Origin: Solobacterium sp.
Lineage (GTDB): Bacteria > Bacillota_I > Bacilli_A > Erysipelotrichales > Erysipelotrichaceae
Assembly: GCA_017510405.1 (NCBI GenBank)
Contig: JAFWNG010000043.1
Coordinates: forward strand, 1-64,000
DNA length: 64,000 bases
Reading direction: 5' to 3'
Part shown: piece after piece, positions 9,040 through 17,637 of the stretch
Layout of the letters: the number at the start of each line of letters is the position of its first letter
Position numbering within the stretch: the stretch's first letter is position 1
Position numbers and translations under genes: made by a program
Notes under the pieces: model-generated
The model's database searches: none
What the model was told of the DNA's origin: nothing
Seen by the model: the letters and a program-made list of their open reading frames with translations, nothing else

Positions 9040-9095
9040 TTTAGTTTTGAGTTAAGTTGCTGTTCTGAAAGTAATACACAGAAGAAAGGGAAATC

Positions 9096-10556
9096 ATGAA
9101 TACGATTAAACGATTAACTGCAGTTCTTTTTGCTTTCCTTATGATTACTGCCCGTCTTTGCCCGGCTGCTGTACACGCTGATGCCGGGAATCTTAGCGGC
9201 AGTCATGAAGTTTCCGACGGTACCTATATGATCGTCAGCGGCAACAGCGATCACATGGTGGTTGACATTAACAATTCCAGTATGGAGAATGCCGGCAATG
9301 CTGAACTATTTAATAAAAACAACACATTGAATCAGCGTTACTTCATACGATATGAAGGCGGCTATTACACAATTATGTGTATTCATTCAGGGAAATATCT
9401 TCATGTTGAAGATGGCAGCAAGACTCAGGGAAATGTTCACCAGTGGGAAGGCAACAAACACGCCAATGCACAATGGGAACTTATTCCTGCCGGTAATGGA
9501 TATTATTATCTGCGAAACAAAAGCACCGGCAGCTATCTCGACAACTGCGGAGGCAGTACAACCCCAGGCAACAACCTGATTTACTATCCTTTCAACGGAT
9601 CTAATGCACAGAAATGGAAGTTTGAACCCGTTGACAATACATATTGCCTGAATCTGAACGATAACTATTTTAAAATCGCCAGTGCAAACAGCAGTGATCT
9701 GATTTTAGATGTACATGGTTCAAATAGAGATAACGGAGCAAATCTCGAAGTATTCTCCAATAACAATACCGCAAATGAGAGATTTTACCTTCGTTATGAA
9801 AACGGATATTACACAATAATGGCTGTTCATTCCGGGAAATACATTCACGGAGAAGACGAAAACAAGGTTGTTGCAAATGCTCATATGTGGACAGGAAACA
9901 AGCATGACAATGCTCGTTGGATCGTCATACCTGTGGGTGATGGGTACTGTTATTTGCAGAATAAGGCAACAGGTTCTTATCTTGATAACAGCGGTGGAAA
10001 CGCAAAACGCGGAAATAATGTGATACTCCATCCATTTAATGGGTCTGCCGCCCAGAAATGGAAATTTCTGAAAACCTCTGCAAACGGAGGGCCAACCCTT
10101 GACCCTGAAACCTATAGTTATAAGCGGGTAACATTTGACTGTTCATCTCTGGATAACTGGGTCAGTTCTGTTAAGAGTACAGGATACAAAGTCACTTCCA
10201 ACTCCGGTGTAGTCGTGGCGGTAAACATTCTTTCGTATGATACACTTACCTGTCAGATTCCAAAGCAGGGACCGTATCAAAACGAAAATGACAGACCGAC
10301 TGTGACGAGACAGTATAAGGTTCCGAAAGAAGTGATCTACACCATTCATCATCATAAATATCTCGATGGATATGGTGTACGCTGGGCATATGAAGATCAG
10401 ACCATTGTAGTGCGGGAGACGTGTGAGTGCGGCTATCAGGTCGATACAGCGGTATGGGTCATGCCTTTGGATGACGGATTGGTCAGTGACATTCAAGGGG
10501 TAATTGATGCTTCAGCACCGATCAATCCTGTCACTACATCCTTAATGATCGACTAG
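9096..10556 (+). CDS. Secreted protein with two ricin-type beta-trefoil lectin domains
   Basis: 486 residues. A classic signal peptide occupies residues 1-29 (KRLTAVLFAFLM, cleavage near VHADA). Residues about 38-180 and 190-327 are two copies of a RICIN-like domain. Each ends with GSYLDN, GNN, PFNGS and AQKWKF, and each has a YYTIM..HSGKY(L/I)H strand. The C-terminal 150 residues are unrelated to the lectin, include a CECG pair, and are unrecognised. No catalytic domain is evident, so it is a sugar-binding exoprotein. It has its own GAAAGGG site and a strong terminator. Confidence 0.85.
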   Translation: MNTIKRLTAVLFAFLMITARLCPAAVHADAGNLSGSHEVSDGTYMIVSGNSDHMVVDINNSSMENAGNAELFNKNNTLNQRYFIRYEGGYYTIMCIHSGKYLHVEDGSKTQGNVHQWEGNKHANAQWELIPAGNGYYYLRNKSTGSYLDNCGGSTTPGNNLIYYPFNGSNAQKWKFEPVDNTYCLNLNDNYFKIASANSSDLILDVHGSNRDNGANLEVFSNNNTANERFYLRYENGYYTIMAVHSGKYIHGEDENKVVANAHMWTGNKHDNARWIVIPVGDGYCYLQNKATGSYLDNSGGNAKRGNNVILHPFNGSAAQKWKFLKTSANGGPTLDPETYSYKRVTFDCSSLDNWVSSVKSTGYKVTSNSGVVVAVNILSYDTLTCQIPKQGPYQNENDRPTVTRQYKVPKEVIYTIHHHKYLDGYGVRWAYEDQTIVVRETCECGYQVDTAVWVMPLDDGLVSDIQGVIDASAPINPVTTSLMID

Positions 10557-10598
10557 TTCACCTGCTGAACCGCTGATATTTGACTCTGTAAGCATTAT

Positions 10599-10660
10599 GA
10601 GGGATGCGATTTCTGTTAAGTTCTTATCGAACTTAGCAGGGTCGCATCCCTCTTTTTTTT
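10599..10660 (+). terminator. Strong Rho-independent terminator
   Basis: GAGGGATGCGA at 10599-10609 pairs with TCGCATCCCTC at 10642-10652. An inner stem CTGTTAAGTTC/GAACTTAGCAG extends it, and eight T follow. Confidence 0.9.
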
Positions 10661-10709
10661 GTTTTCGAAGAGAGTCATGAAATTGTATGATGATACTGAG
10701 GTAGCACGT

Positions 10710-11831
10710 ATGAAACTCATTAAAAACGCACATGTATACGCGCCGGAAGACCGCGGTGTACAGGATATTCTTATATGTAATAACCGCATCCTTGCCGTAC
10801 GGGATCATATCGATCCTGTATGGGAAGATACCGAGATCATTGACGCAGCCGGAAAGACTGCGTTCCCCGGTTTTATCGACCAGCACGTACATATCATCGG
10901 AGGCGGCGGTGAGGACGGGTTTGCGTCACTGATCCCGCCGGTCCGTATCCGTGATCTGGTGCGTTACGGACTGACCGGAGTGATCGGTCTTCTTGGGACC
11001 GACGCCCATGCCAAGTCTGTGGAAGCTCTTGTCGCAAAGACCAAAGCTCTGAAAGAAGAAGGAATGAGCGCATGGTGCCTCACCGGTTCCTATGCGGTCC
11101 CCACAGTCACCCTGACGGGTTCTGTCGGAAAGGATATCGTCTTTGTCGAAGAGATCCTCGGCGTCAAGACAGCCATCAGCGACCACCGTTCTTCGGCGCC
11201 GACCGTACAGGAACTTGCCCGTCTTGCGGCCGAAGCGCGCACTGCCGGACTGCTTGCGCACAAACCCGGCATCGTGCACCTGCATACCGGCCGCGGAAAA
11301 GCAGGACTGAAGCAGATCCTGCAGATCGTGGAAGAGACCGATATCCCCATTGCCCAGTTCCGTCCCACTCACTGCGGAAACCAGCTGGACGATGCCATTG
11401 TCTTCGGCAAAAAAGGCGGATATATCGACTTCACTGCCGGCGAAGAAACGGCGCATAAGATCACCTGTGCACTGAAAGAAGTGCCGCTCGGTCAGATCAC
11501 GCTGTCTTCCGACTCCAACGGTTCCTTCCCAAAATGGAGCGAAGACAACAAACTGATCGGTCTTGGCATCGGTAAACCGGTGACACTGTTTGCGACCGTA
11601 CGTGATCTCATTGAAAAGGAACATGTCTCTGTCTGTGACGCCGTTTCCCTGATCACATGCAATGTCGCCGAAGCGATGCTGTTAACGAACAAGGGATATC
11701 TCAAAGACGGCTATGACGCAGATATCGTCCTGGTCGACGAAAAGTGGAATATTACCGATGTACTGTGCCGCGGTGAGTTTGCCGTACATGACGGCGTGAT
11801 CACAGTGAAAGAGAAATACAGCGATGCCTGA
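10710..11831 (+). CDS. iadA: Isoaspartyl dipeptidase (M38 metallo-amidohydrolase)
   Basis: 373 residues. It hydrolyses beta-aspartyl dipeptides arising from damaged proteins. All metal ligands of the E. coli enzyme can be placed at a constant offset: H59 and H61 in DQHVH, K153 in GVKTAISDHR (carboxylated lysine), H192 in HLHTG, H221 in PTH, and D268 in SSDSNG. The start at 10710 has GAGG 8 nt upstream and matches the usual N-terminus; ATGs at 10659 and 10677 are possible but add no homology. The 3' end overlaps the polymerase gene by 8 nt, an unusual operon partner. Confidence 0.93.
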   Translation: MKLIKNAHVYAPEDRGVQDILICNNRILAVRDHIDPVWEDTEIIDAAGKTAFPGFIDQHVHIIGGGGEDGFASLIPPVRIRDLVRYGLTGVIGLLGTDAHAKSVEALVAKTKALKEEGMSAWCLTGSYAVPTVTLTGSVGKDIVFVEEILGVKTAISDHRSSAPTVQELARLAAEARTAGLLAHKPGIVHLHTGRGKAGLKQILQIVEETDIPIAQFRPTHCGNQLDDAIVFGKKGGYIDFTAGEETAHKITCALKEVPLGQITLSSDSNGSFPKWSEDNKLIGLGIGKPVTLFATVRDLIEKEHVSVCDAVSLITCNVAEAMLLTNKGYLKDGYDADIVLVDEKWNITDVLCRGEFAVHDGVITVKEKYSDA

Positions 11832-13290
11832 AAGAACCTATATCGCCATCGATCTGAAGTCCTTCTACGCTTCGGTGGAATGCCGGGAACGCGGACTGGA
11901 TCCCCTGACCGCCAATCTGGTCGTCGCGGATGAAAGCCGTACGAACAAGACCATCTGTCTTGCCGTATCCCCTTCCCTGAAGTCTTTTGGCATTCCCGGA
12001 AGACCGCGTCTGTTCGAAGTGGAACAGCGTGTGCGGGCATTGAACCGGGAACGGGATCCGTATCACAGAAACGGGGAGTCCCGCTCCTATACAGAACTTC
12101 AGAAAGATCCTTCCCTGCGCATTGCCTACCATACTGCGGTGCCCCGCATGGCGCTGTATATCGAATACAGCACGCGTATCTACAACATCTATCTGAAGTA
12201 TCTTTCACCGGAAGATATTCATGTCTATTCGATCGACGAAGTGTTCATGGACGTGACCGGCTATCTGCGTACATACGGAAAGACTGCGCATGAACTGGCT
12301 GTCATGATGATCCGCGATGTTCTGAAACAGACCGGCATCACCGCCACGGCCGGCATCGGCACCAATCTCTATCTTGCCAAAGTGGCAATGGATATCACTG
12401 CCAAGCATATGCCGGCGGACAAAGACGGCGTACGCATTGCCGAGCTGAACGAATATACCTACCGGAAACAGCTCTGGACGCACGAACCGCTGACAGACTT
12501 CTGGCGTGTGGGGCGCGGCTATGCAAAGCGTCTTGCGGACATGGGGCTCCATACAATGGGTGACATTGCCCGCTTCTCCCTGACACAGGAAGAAGAACTG
12601 TATGCCGAATTCGGCGTCAACGCAGAGCTGCTCATCGACCACGCCTGGGGCTGGGAGCCATGTCAGATCAAAGATATCAAGGCGTATAAGCCCGAGCACA
12701 ATTCCATCGGCAGCGGACAGGTCCTCATGGAACCGTATTCGTATGAAAAAGCAATGATTGTCCTGCGGGAAATGACTGACGCCCTGGTTCTCGATCTTGT
12801 GGATAAAGACCTCATGACCAATGCCATAGCCCTGTTTGTCGGCTATGACGCAGCGGTCCCGTCTTCCTGGTCCGGTACGATCACCACCAACCGCTGGGGA
12901 CTGCGCGCACCCAAGCCGGCCAACTCCATCGCCCGGCTGAAACATTATACGTCCTCCTCACGGGAGATCATGGATGCTGTACTGAAGCTCTATGCCCGCA
13001 TCACAGACAAGTCCCTGAAGATCCGCCGGTTCAACGTGACCGCGGTCAATGTGCTTCCCCGGGAAGAAGCTTCTTCCATCCCTTCGTATGAACAGATGGA
13101 TCTTTTCGCATCACCGGAGACCCAGAAGGGACCGGATCCCGCAGAAACGGAGAAAGAGCAGAAAGTCCAGAAGGCTATTCTGGATATCCAGAAGAAGTTC
13201 GGAAAGAACGCTGTCCTGAAAGGCACCAGCCTGCAGGACGGAGCGACCGGCAAAGAACGGAACAAGATGATCGGAGGTCACCGGAAATGA
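11824..13290 (+). CDS. Y-family DNA polymerase (UmuC/DinB-like)
   Basis: 488 residues. Translesion polymerase with catalytic acids D10 (IAIDLKSFYASVE) and D138/E139 (YSIDEVFMD). A central helix-hairpin-helix region (RLADMGL) is followed by a little-finger region. A sliding-clamp motif QMDLF lies near residue 428. The length fits the Firmicute UvrX/YqjW-type branch, which carries a C-terminal extension, rather than DinB (about 350). It overlaps the YolD-like gene by ATGA. No LexA-type box was recognised upstream, since transcription comes through iadA. Confidence 0.9.
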   Translation: MPERTYIAIDLKSFYASVECRERGLDPLTANLVVADESRTNKTICLAVSPSLKSFGIPGRPRLFEVEQRVRALNRERDPYHRNGESRSYTELQKDPSLRIAYHTAVPRMALYIEYSTRIYNIYLKYLSPEDIHVYSIDEVFMDVTGYLRTYGKTAHELAVMMIRDVLKQTGITATAGIGTNLYLAKVAMDITAKHMPADKDGVRIAELNEYTYRKQLWTHEPLTDFWRVGRGYAKRLADMGLHTMGDIARFSLTQEEELYAEFGVNAELLIDHAWGWEPCQIKDIKAYKPEHNSIGSGQVLMEPYSYEKAMIVLREMTDALVLDLVDKDLMTNAIALFVGYDAAVPSSWSGTITTNRWGLRAPKPANSIARLKHYTSSSREIMDAVLKLYARITDKSLKIRRFNVTAVNVLPREEASSIPSYEQMDLFASPETQKGPDPAETEKEQKVQKAILDIQKKFGKNAVLKGTSLQDGATGKERNKMIGGHRK

Positions 13291-13703
13291 ACGCAAAAGA
13301 TCCGCATCGCTACGACGATATGCTGGAACTGCCCCACCATGTTTCCCCGCGCCGCCATCCCATGTCCATGACAGAGCGGGCTGCCCAGTTCTCCCCCTTC
13401 GCAGCGTTATCCGGCTATGACGCAGCCATTCAGGAGACCGCCCGGCTGACCGAGGACGAGATCCAGCTGAGTGAAGATGACCGCCAGGCACTGGACGCAT
13501 CCCTGCAGGAACTGTTATCCCGCATCAAAGAGCGCCCAGCCGCATCGATCACCTGGTTCATTCCGGATGAGCGAAAAAAAGGCGGTGCGTACACCACCGT
13601 GACCGTGCATCTGCGCAAAGTCGATCCGATCGGAAAGATCCTGTATACAGCGGAGGGGCATACCATACCGCTTGCCCGTATTATATCCATTCAGCCGGAA
13701 TAG
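13287..13703 (+). CDS. YolD-like protein
   Basis: 138 residues. The N-terminus shows the YolD signature: RYDDMLELPHHVS, MSMTERAAQFSPFAAL and GYDAAI. YolD-like proteins sit beside UmuC-like polymerases in many Firmicutes and are thought to work with them in SOS mutagenesis. The ATGA overlap with the polymerase supports coupling here. It ends three bases before the stop of the convergent TetR gene. Confidence 0.88.
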   Translation: MNAKDPHRYDDMLELPHHVSPRRHPMSMTERAAQFSPFAALSGYDAAIQETARLTEDEIQLSEDDRQALDASLQELLSRIKERPAASITWFIPDERKKGGAYTTVTVHLRKVDPIGKILYTAEGHTIPLARIISIQPE

Positions 13704-13706
13704 ATA

Positions 13707-14249
13707 CTACTGCAGTTCGTAATAGACTGCAGGAACTTCTTTCAGCACAATATCCACATAGTGGCGTATCCTGACGGGATCAGAGAATTCTTCCGGATTC
13801 CGAAGGATCTTATTAACATATACCATATTGCCCAGCGCATAAAATGAGATCCGGAGCTTTTCATCTTCTGTAAGCTCCGTTTTTTTCATATTCCTCATAT
13901 ATGCAGCAGAATACATTTCTTCTGCCCACCGGGTAAGAAATGTTGAAAACCGATCCAGCTCCCCTGCTTTGTCTGCTTCGAGGAAAAAGCGGGCATGGTC
14001 CCGCAGCAGGAAACACATGAACACTGCAATCTCATTCCAGTTCTTCCCATTGTAATGTTCCTCGATCTCCCGGGTGATCTGCCACGTGAAAAAGGAATTC
14101 ACAGCATCATATTTATCAACAAAATGATTGTAAAACGTACGCCGTGAGACACCGGCATTATCCGCAATTGCTTTCACACTGAGGGAGTCTACACTGCTGT
14201 GATTCATCAGTTCCACAACAGAGTTCAGAATGATTTCCTTTGTCTTCAT
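13707..14249 (-). CDS. TetR family transcriptional regulator
   Basis: 180 residues. The N-terminal HTH spans residues 10-50 with SLSVKAIADNAGVSRRTFYNHF, the usual TetR recognition helix. The C-terminal two thirds form a helical ligand-binding domain resembling the TetR_C_33-type group. It is divergent from the ene-reductase gene with a 137-bp shared intergenic region and probably controls it. The ligand is unknown, perhaps an electrophilic or enoate substrate of the reductase. Confidence 0.85.
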   Translation of the reverse strand: MKTKEIILNSVVELMNHSSVDSLSVKAIADNAGVSRRTFYNHFVDKYDAVNSFFTWQITREIEEHYNGKNWNEIAVFMCFLLRDHARFFLEADKAGELDRFSTFLTRWAEEMYSAAYMRNMKKTELTEDEKLRISFYALGNMVYVNKILRNPEEFSDPVRIRHYVDIVLKEVPAVYYELQ

Positions 14250-14315
14250 GATCCTCTCACCACTCTTAATTTACATATCTTTGATTATGTGCAGATTTGC
14301 TCGTTTTCCGTGTTT

Positions 14316-14336
14316 TGTAAATCGGAAGAAATTACA
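14316..14336. promoter_or_regulatory. Possible TetR operator
   Basis: TGTAA, 11 nt, TTACA lies between the divergent TetR and reductase genes. It is short and imperfectly centred, so support is weak. Confidence 0.25.
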
Positions 14337-14386
14337 CATACTATACCATGAATTTAAAGAGACATATATAAAGGAGAATTCATAAT

Positions 14387-16354
14387 ATGGCTGATTACAG
14401 TATTTTTTCAGAGCCCCTGAAAATCGGTGCCGTCACGGTTCCGAACCGTTTTTCTGTCGGTCCGATGGGCACCGGCGCCTTCATGGATGAAAACGGCGGC
14501 TTCAGCGACAATGGTATTGCATATTTTACCGAGCGTGCCAAAGGCGGCTTCGGCATGGTCGTAACCGGCGCGATCGGATGCGAAGATGTGATCGATCCGT
14601 TCCAGGCAAGCCCGGTGCCGACATCCCACAGAGAACACTTCCTGGAGACATCCCGGAAACTGAACGATTCGATCCACGCAAATAATGCAAAAATGTTCAT
14701 TCAGCTGACGATGGGGCTGGGACGCAATTATCCTTACCTTCCGTCATGTTCACCCAACATCGTCTACGGAACGACCGACCAGCTGTCGCCGGAGCTGACG
14801 AAAGAGCAGATCCACATTAAGATCAACGGTGTTATCGCCAATGCAAAGCTTGCCAAAGAAGCGGGCTTCGACGGTGTGGAAGTCCACGCCATGCACTGGG
14901 GATATCTGCTGGATCAGTTTGGAACCGAACTGTTCAACCGCCGGACAGATGAATACGGCGGAACACGTGAGAACCGTCTTCGTGCCGCGCGCGAGATCGT
15001 GGAAGGCATCAAAAAAGAATGTGGTGAAGATTTCCCGGTCGGCATGCGCATGAGTATGAAATCTTTCATCAAAGACATTAACCAGGCTACTCTCACCGGC
15101 GAAGGCGAAAAAGGACGTACACTGGAAGAATCCGTGGAGTGCTGCAAGCTTCTGGAATCCTATGGCTATGATTATCTGAGCGTTGATGTCGGCACTTACG
15201 ATTCCTTCTACTTTGCCGAACCGCCGGTATATATGCCGCTCGGATTCATGAACGACATGGCTGCGGCTGCTAAAAAAGCAGTGAACATTCCGATCCTGGC
15301 CGGCGGCCGCATGCAGGATCCTGATCTTTCCGCACAGGGTATCCGCGACGGCAAATTTGACGGTGTAGTTCTGGCAAGACAGTCCCTTGCGGATCCATAT
15401 TATCCGAAGAAACTCTATGAAGGCAGACCGGAAGATATCCGCCGCTGCATCGGCTGCAGTCTTGGCTGCTTCAATCGTGCGCTGACCGGACAGGGACCGG
15501 CAAGCTGTGCTTTGAACCCCGCCGCAGGCGTTGAACTTCTCAACGGTCTCAAACCAGCGGATTCAAAGAAGAAAGTTGTTGTCATCGGCGGCGGTGCGGC
15601 AGGTATGGAAGCTGCCATGATATCTGCCCAGAGAGGACACGAAGTTACTCTGTTTGAAAAGAGTGATCACCTTGGCGGTCATCTGGTCGAAGCCGGCGGA
15701 CACAGTTTCAAGAAAGAGATCGGTCTCCTGAACAAATGGTTTGCAAAGCAGCTCAAAGACCTGAATGTCAACGTTAAACTGAACAGCGAACCTTGTGTAA
15801 ACTGCGTAAAGGCAGAAAACCCGGACATCATCCTGCTGGCGACCGGCTCTGTACCGTCCGCTCCGCCGATCCCCGGTCTTGAAAAAGCCATTGTATCCCT
15901 GGATGCGATCAATCATCCGGAGCAGCTCGGCAAAGAAGTCATCATAGTCGGCGGCGGCCTGGTCGGCTGCGAACTTGCTCTGGATGAAGCAAAGAACGGA
16001 AAGAAAGTCACGGTCGTTGAAGCATTGAATGATATTCTTTCCTCCGGACCTAGTGTTCCGGGACCGAACAAGCAGATGATTGGAGACATGTTTGCTTACT
16101 ATGGCGTCACTGTATGCACAAATACAAAACTGACAGAAGTGCGGGACGGCTGCGCTGTCGTGGAACACGACGGGGTCATTACGGAACTGAAAGCAGACAG
16201 TATCGTTTCCGCGCTCGGCTTCCGTCCGGGCAAGTCTCTGAAGGAAGAGTTTGAGACACTGGGCGTCCCGGTCAAAGTACTGGGGGATGCCGAAGAAGCA
16301 AAGACGATTATGAATGCCGTATGGACAGCATATGACGCTGCCAACGCGATCTGA
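14387..16354 (+). CDS. NADH:flavin oxidoreductase of the 2,4-dienoyl-CoA/2-enoate reductase type
   Basis: 655 residues. Residues about 5-340 are an Old Yellow Enzyme TIM barrel binding FMN (FIQLTMGLGR, HAMHWGYLLDQF, RRTDEYGG, ILAGGR). A [4Fe-4S] site follows at CIGCSLGCFNRALTG...SC. The rest is an FAD/NAD(P) module with VVVIGGGAAGMEAA and VIIVGGGLVGCELALD. This is the architecture of FadH, 2-enoate reductase and the bile-acid BaiCD/BaiH enzymes. The substrate cannot be told. The ribosome site AAGGAG is 10 nt upstream. It is probably regulated by the adjacent TetR. Confidence 0.88.
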   Translation: MADYSIFSEPLKIGAVTVPNRFSVGPMGTGAFMDENGGFSDNGIAYFTERAKGGFGMVVTGAIGCEDVIDPFQASPVPTSHREHFLETSRKLNDSIHANNAKMFIQLTMGLGRNYPYLPSCSPNIVYGTTDQLSPELTKEQIHIKINGVIANAKLAKEAGFDGVEVHAMHWGYLLDQFGTELFNRRTDEYGGTRENRLRAAREIVEGIKKECGEDFPVGMRMSMKSFIKDINQATLTGEGEKGRTLEESVECCKLLESYGYDYLSVDVGTYDSFYFAEPPVYMPLGFMNDMAAAAKKAVNIPILAGGRMQDPDLSAQGIRDGKFDGVVLARQSLADPYYPKKLYEGRPEDIRRCIGCSLGCFNRALTGQGPASCALNPAAGVELLNGLKPADSKKKVVVIGGGAAGMEAAMISAQRGHEVTLFEKSDHLGGHLVEAGGHSFKKEIGLLNKWFAKQLKDLNVNVKLNSEPCVNCVKAENPDIILLATGSVPSAPPIPGLEKAIVSLDAINHPEQLGKEVIIVGGGLVGCELALDEAKNGKKVTVVEALNDILSSGPSVPGPNKQMIGDMFAYYGVTVCTNTKLTEVRDGCAVVEHDGVITELKADSIVSALGFRPGKSLKEEFETLGVPVKVLGDAEEAKTIMNAVWTAYDAANAI

Positions 16355-16371
16355 CATGCATCAGTAATATC

Positions 16372-16409
16372 AAAACGGTATATGTTTTCTGACATATACC
16401 GTTTTTTTC
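16372..16409 (+). terminator. Terminator of the ene-reductase gene
   Basis: AAAACGGTATATGT at 16372-16385 pairs with ACATATACCGTTTT at 16392-16405, followed by further T. Confidence 0.85.
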
Positions 16410-16420
16410 TCGCTTTGAGC

Positions 16421-16445
16421 AAAAAAAAGCAGTATTTCTACTGCT
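16421..16445 (-). terminator. Terminator of small peptide gene 1
   Basis: On the minus strand: AGCAGTA, loop GAAA, TACTGCT, then a run of seven T. It starts at the stop codon of the 33-codon gene. Confidence 0.9.
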
Positions 16446-16546
16446 TAGAACGGGAATACATGTAAGAGGAAAAGGCGGAGAGAGAGATTCTGACGGCACC
16501 AGTTCCAGCCTGCATTCATTGCTTCGTAGCGGTTTATACGTTCCAT
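16445..16546 (-). CDS. Small peptide 1 (33 aa), member of a three-copy family
   Basis: The peptide begins MERINRYEAMNAGWNW and ends in a hydrophobic LRLFLLHVFPF. AAAAGGAGG sits 8 nt before the ATG. A TATATT box places the transcript start about 20 nt upstream of the start codon, and a terminator begins at the stop codon. Two paralogs (17468-17569 and 21567-21671) share M.R..RYE....GW.W......FL. Conservation of peptide sequence together with identical gene architecture supports real translation. No family was recognised. It could be a membrane peptide, signal peptide or toxin; nothing decides. Confidence 0.75.
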   Translation of the reverse strand: MERINRYEAMNAGWNWCRQNLSLRLFLLHVFPF

Positions 16547-16572
16547 GAGATTTCCTCCTTTTCTATACCTAC

Positions 16573-16608
16573 AATATACTAAAGCGCTTTCACAGCCTTC
16601 GGAGGGGG
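16573..16608 (-). promoter_or_regulatory. Promoter with CCCCCT element, small peptide 1
   Basis: On the minus strand CCCCCTCCGAAGG begins at 16608, and TATATT lies at 16578-16573 after a 24-nt gap from CCCCCT. The same arrangement precedes the other two copies. Confidence 0.6.
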
Positions 16609-16683
16609 CGGGATTTTTGCGAATACTTTCTTATAATCCTCCTGACTGATTTTCCGATAAGATGGTTTCAGGGAGAAAAATAT

Positions 16684-17430
16684 ATGAAATTCAGTATAGT
16701 AATGGTTTGCGCTGCTTCGCTTGCGGCTGTGATCCTGGCATGGAACTTCACAGACAGGATCTATGAAAAGAGGAAGTCCCCGATCCCGCTGTATCTGTTT
16801 TATTTTCTCATCTGCGCGGTCGATACGGTTGTGCTGCGGCTCTTTCAGGAAAAGTATCCTGCAGACATCCTGAATGCAGGATTGTTGAAATTCAGCGCAT
16901 CTCTGCCGTGCGTCACCTATGCCCTGCACAATTACCTGTATGAAAAGAACCGGTTTTCCCGGCTGATCGTCATTGCAATGTTTATAGCTATGGCAGCGGA
17001 CATTGCGATCAACAGCAGCGTTGCGGCCGGAGCGGTACTGTTTGGCATCTGCCATATTCTGTTTGTGATCGCATTTATCCGGGAGAAGCTGCCTGTTCGA
17101 AGAGAGGTTCTGATCTGGCTCGTGCTTTCTGTGACTGCAGGCATCCTTCTGACTCTGATCCGTGACCGGATCGGCAGTACAATGCTGTATCTCACCGCAG
17201 TCTGCTATATCGCCATACTGATATCGACGTGCGTGTTCTCCTTCCGCATGCCGCGCATCATCTGGCTGTCTGCCATGGTATTTGCTCTGTCGGACATCAT
17301 GTTAGTGGGGAATAACGCGTTTAACGAATCGCTGATCATGCGCATTGCAGCATTGCTTGTATACTATGTTTCCCTGCTCATGTACGGCACAGCGATCCAG
17401 ACCACGGTATATCCGGAAGAGTACCGGTAA
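16684..17430 (+). CDS. YhhN/TMEM86 family membrane protein
   Basis: 248 residues with about eight transmembrane helices. Two family-typical stretches are visible: AGAVLFGICHILFVIAFIRE around residue 120 and AMVFALSDIMLVGNNAF around residue 200. YhhN/TMEM86 proteins include lysoplasmalogenases, which cleave the vinyl-ether bond of lysoplasmalogens; anaerobic Firmicutes often make plasmalogens, so this role is plausible. It lies between two copies of the small peptide gene on the opposite strand. Confidence 0.75.
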   Translation: MKFSIVMVCAASLAAVILAWNFTDRIYEKRKSPIPLYLFYFLICAVDTVVLRLFQEKYPADILNAGLLKFSASLPCVTYALHNYLYEKNRFSRLIVIAMFIAMAADIAINSSVAAGAVLFGICHILFVIAFIREKLPVRREVLIWLVLSVTAGILLTLIRDRIGSTMLYLTAVCYIAILISTCVFSFRMPRIIWLSAMVFALSDIMLVGNNAFNESLIMRIAALLVYYVSLLMYGTAIQTTVYPEEYR

Positions 17431-17443
17431 TCCTGCATGGATG

Positions 17444-17468
17444 AAAAAAAAGCAGTATTTCTACTGCT
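17444..17468 (-). terminator. Terminator of small peptide gene 2
   Basis: Minus strand AGCAGTA, GAAA, TACTGCT plus T-run; the stem and loop are identical to those of copy 1. Confidence 0.9.
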
Positions 17469-17569
17469 CAGAATGAAATGATATGTAAGAGGAAAGCACG
17501 GAGTGAGATATGTTCACGGCACCAGGACCATCCTGCATACATAGCTTCATAGCGGTGAATACGTTCCAT
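17468..17569 (-). CDS. Small peptide 2 (33 aa), paralog of small peptide 1
   Basis: The sequence begins MERIHRYEAMYAGWSW and ends SLRAFLLHIISF. It has the same length as copy 1 and about 65-70 percent identity by eye, with conservative changes (Q to E, L to I). An AAAAAGGAGG site lies 7 nt upstream. It has its own -10 box and its own terminator. Lying between the YhhN gene and the end of the DUF1848 gene, it is a free-standing minus-strand unit of about 145 nt. Function unknown. Confidence 0.75.
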   Translation of the reverse strand: MERIHRYEAMYAGWSWCREHISLRAFLLHIISF

Positions 17570-17594
17570 TATGGTTCCTCCTTTTTCTGACCAC

Positions 17595-17631
17595 AGTATA
17601 CAAGGTCATGGCAGAGGGACTCATAAGGGGG
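17595..17631 (-). promoter_or_regulatory. Promoter with CCCCCT element, small peptide 2
   Basis: Minus strand ACCCCCTTATGAG with CCCCCT at 17631-17626, a 25-nt gap, then TATACT at 17600-17595. Confidence 0.6.
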
Positions 17632-17637
17632 TAAAAT

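Noticed and set aside
8994-9095. Possible further peptide or small RNA gene between paralog 2 and the lectin gene
   Set aside because: Contains only the terminator and leader; no promoter-terminator unit was found.
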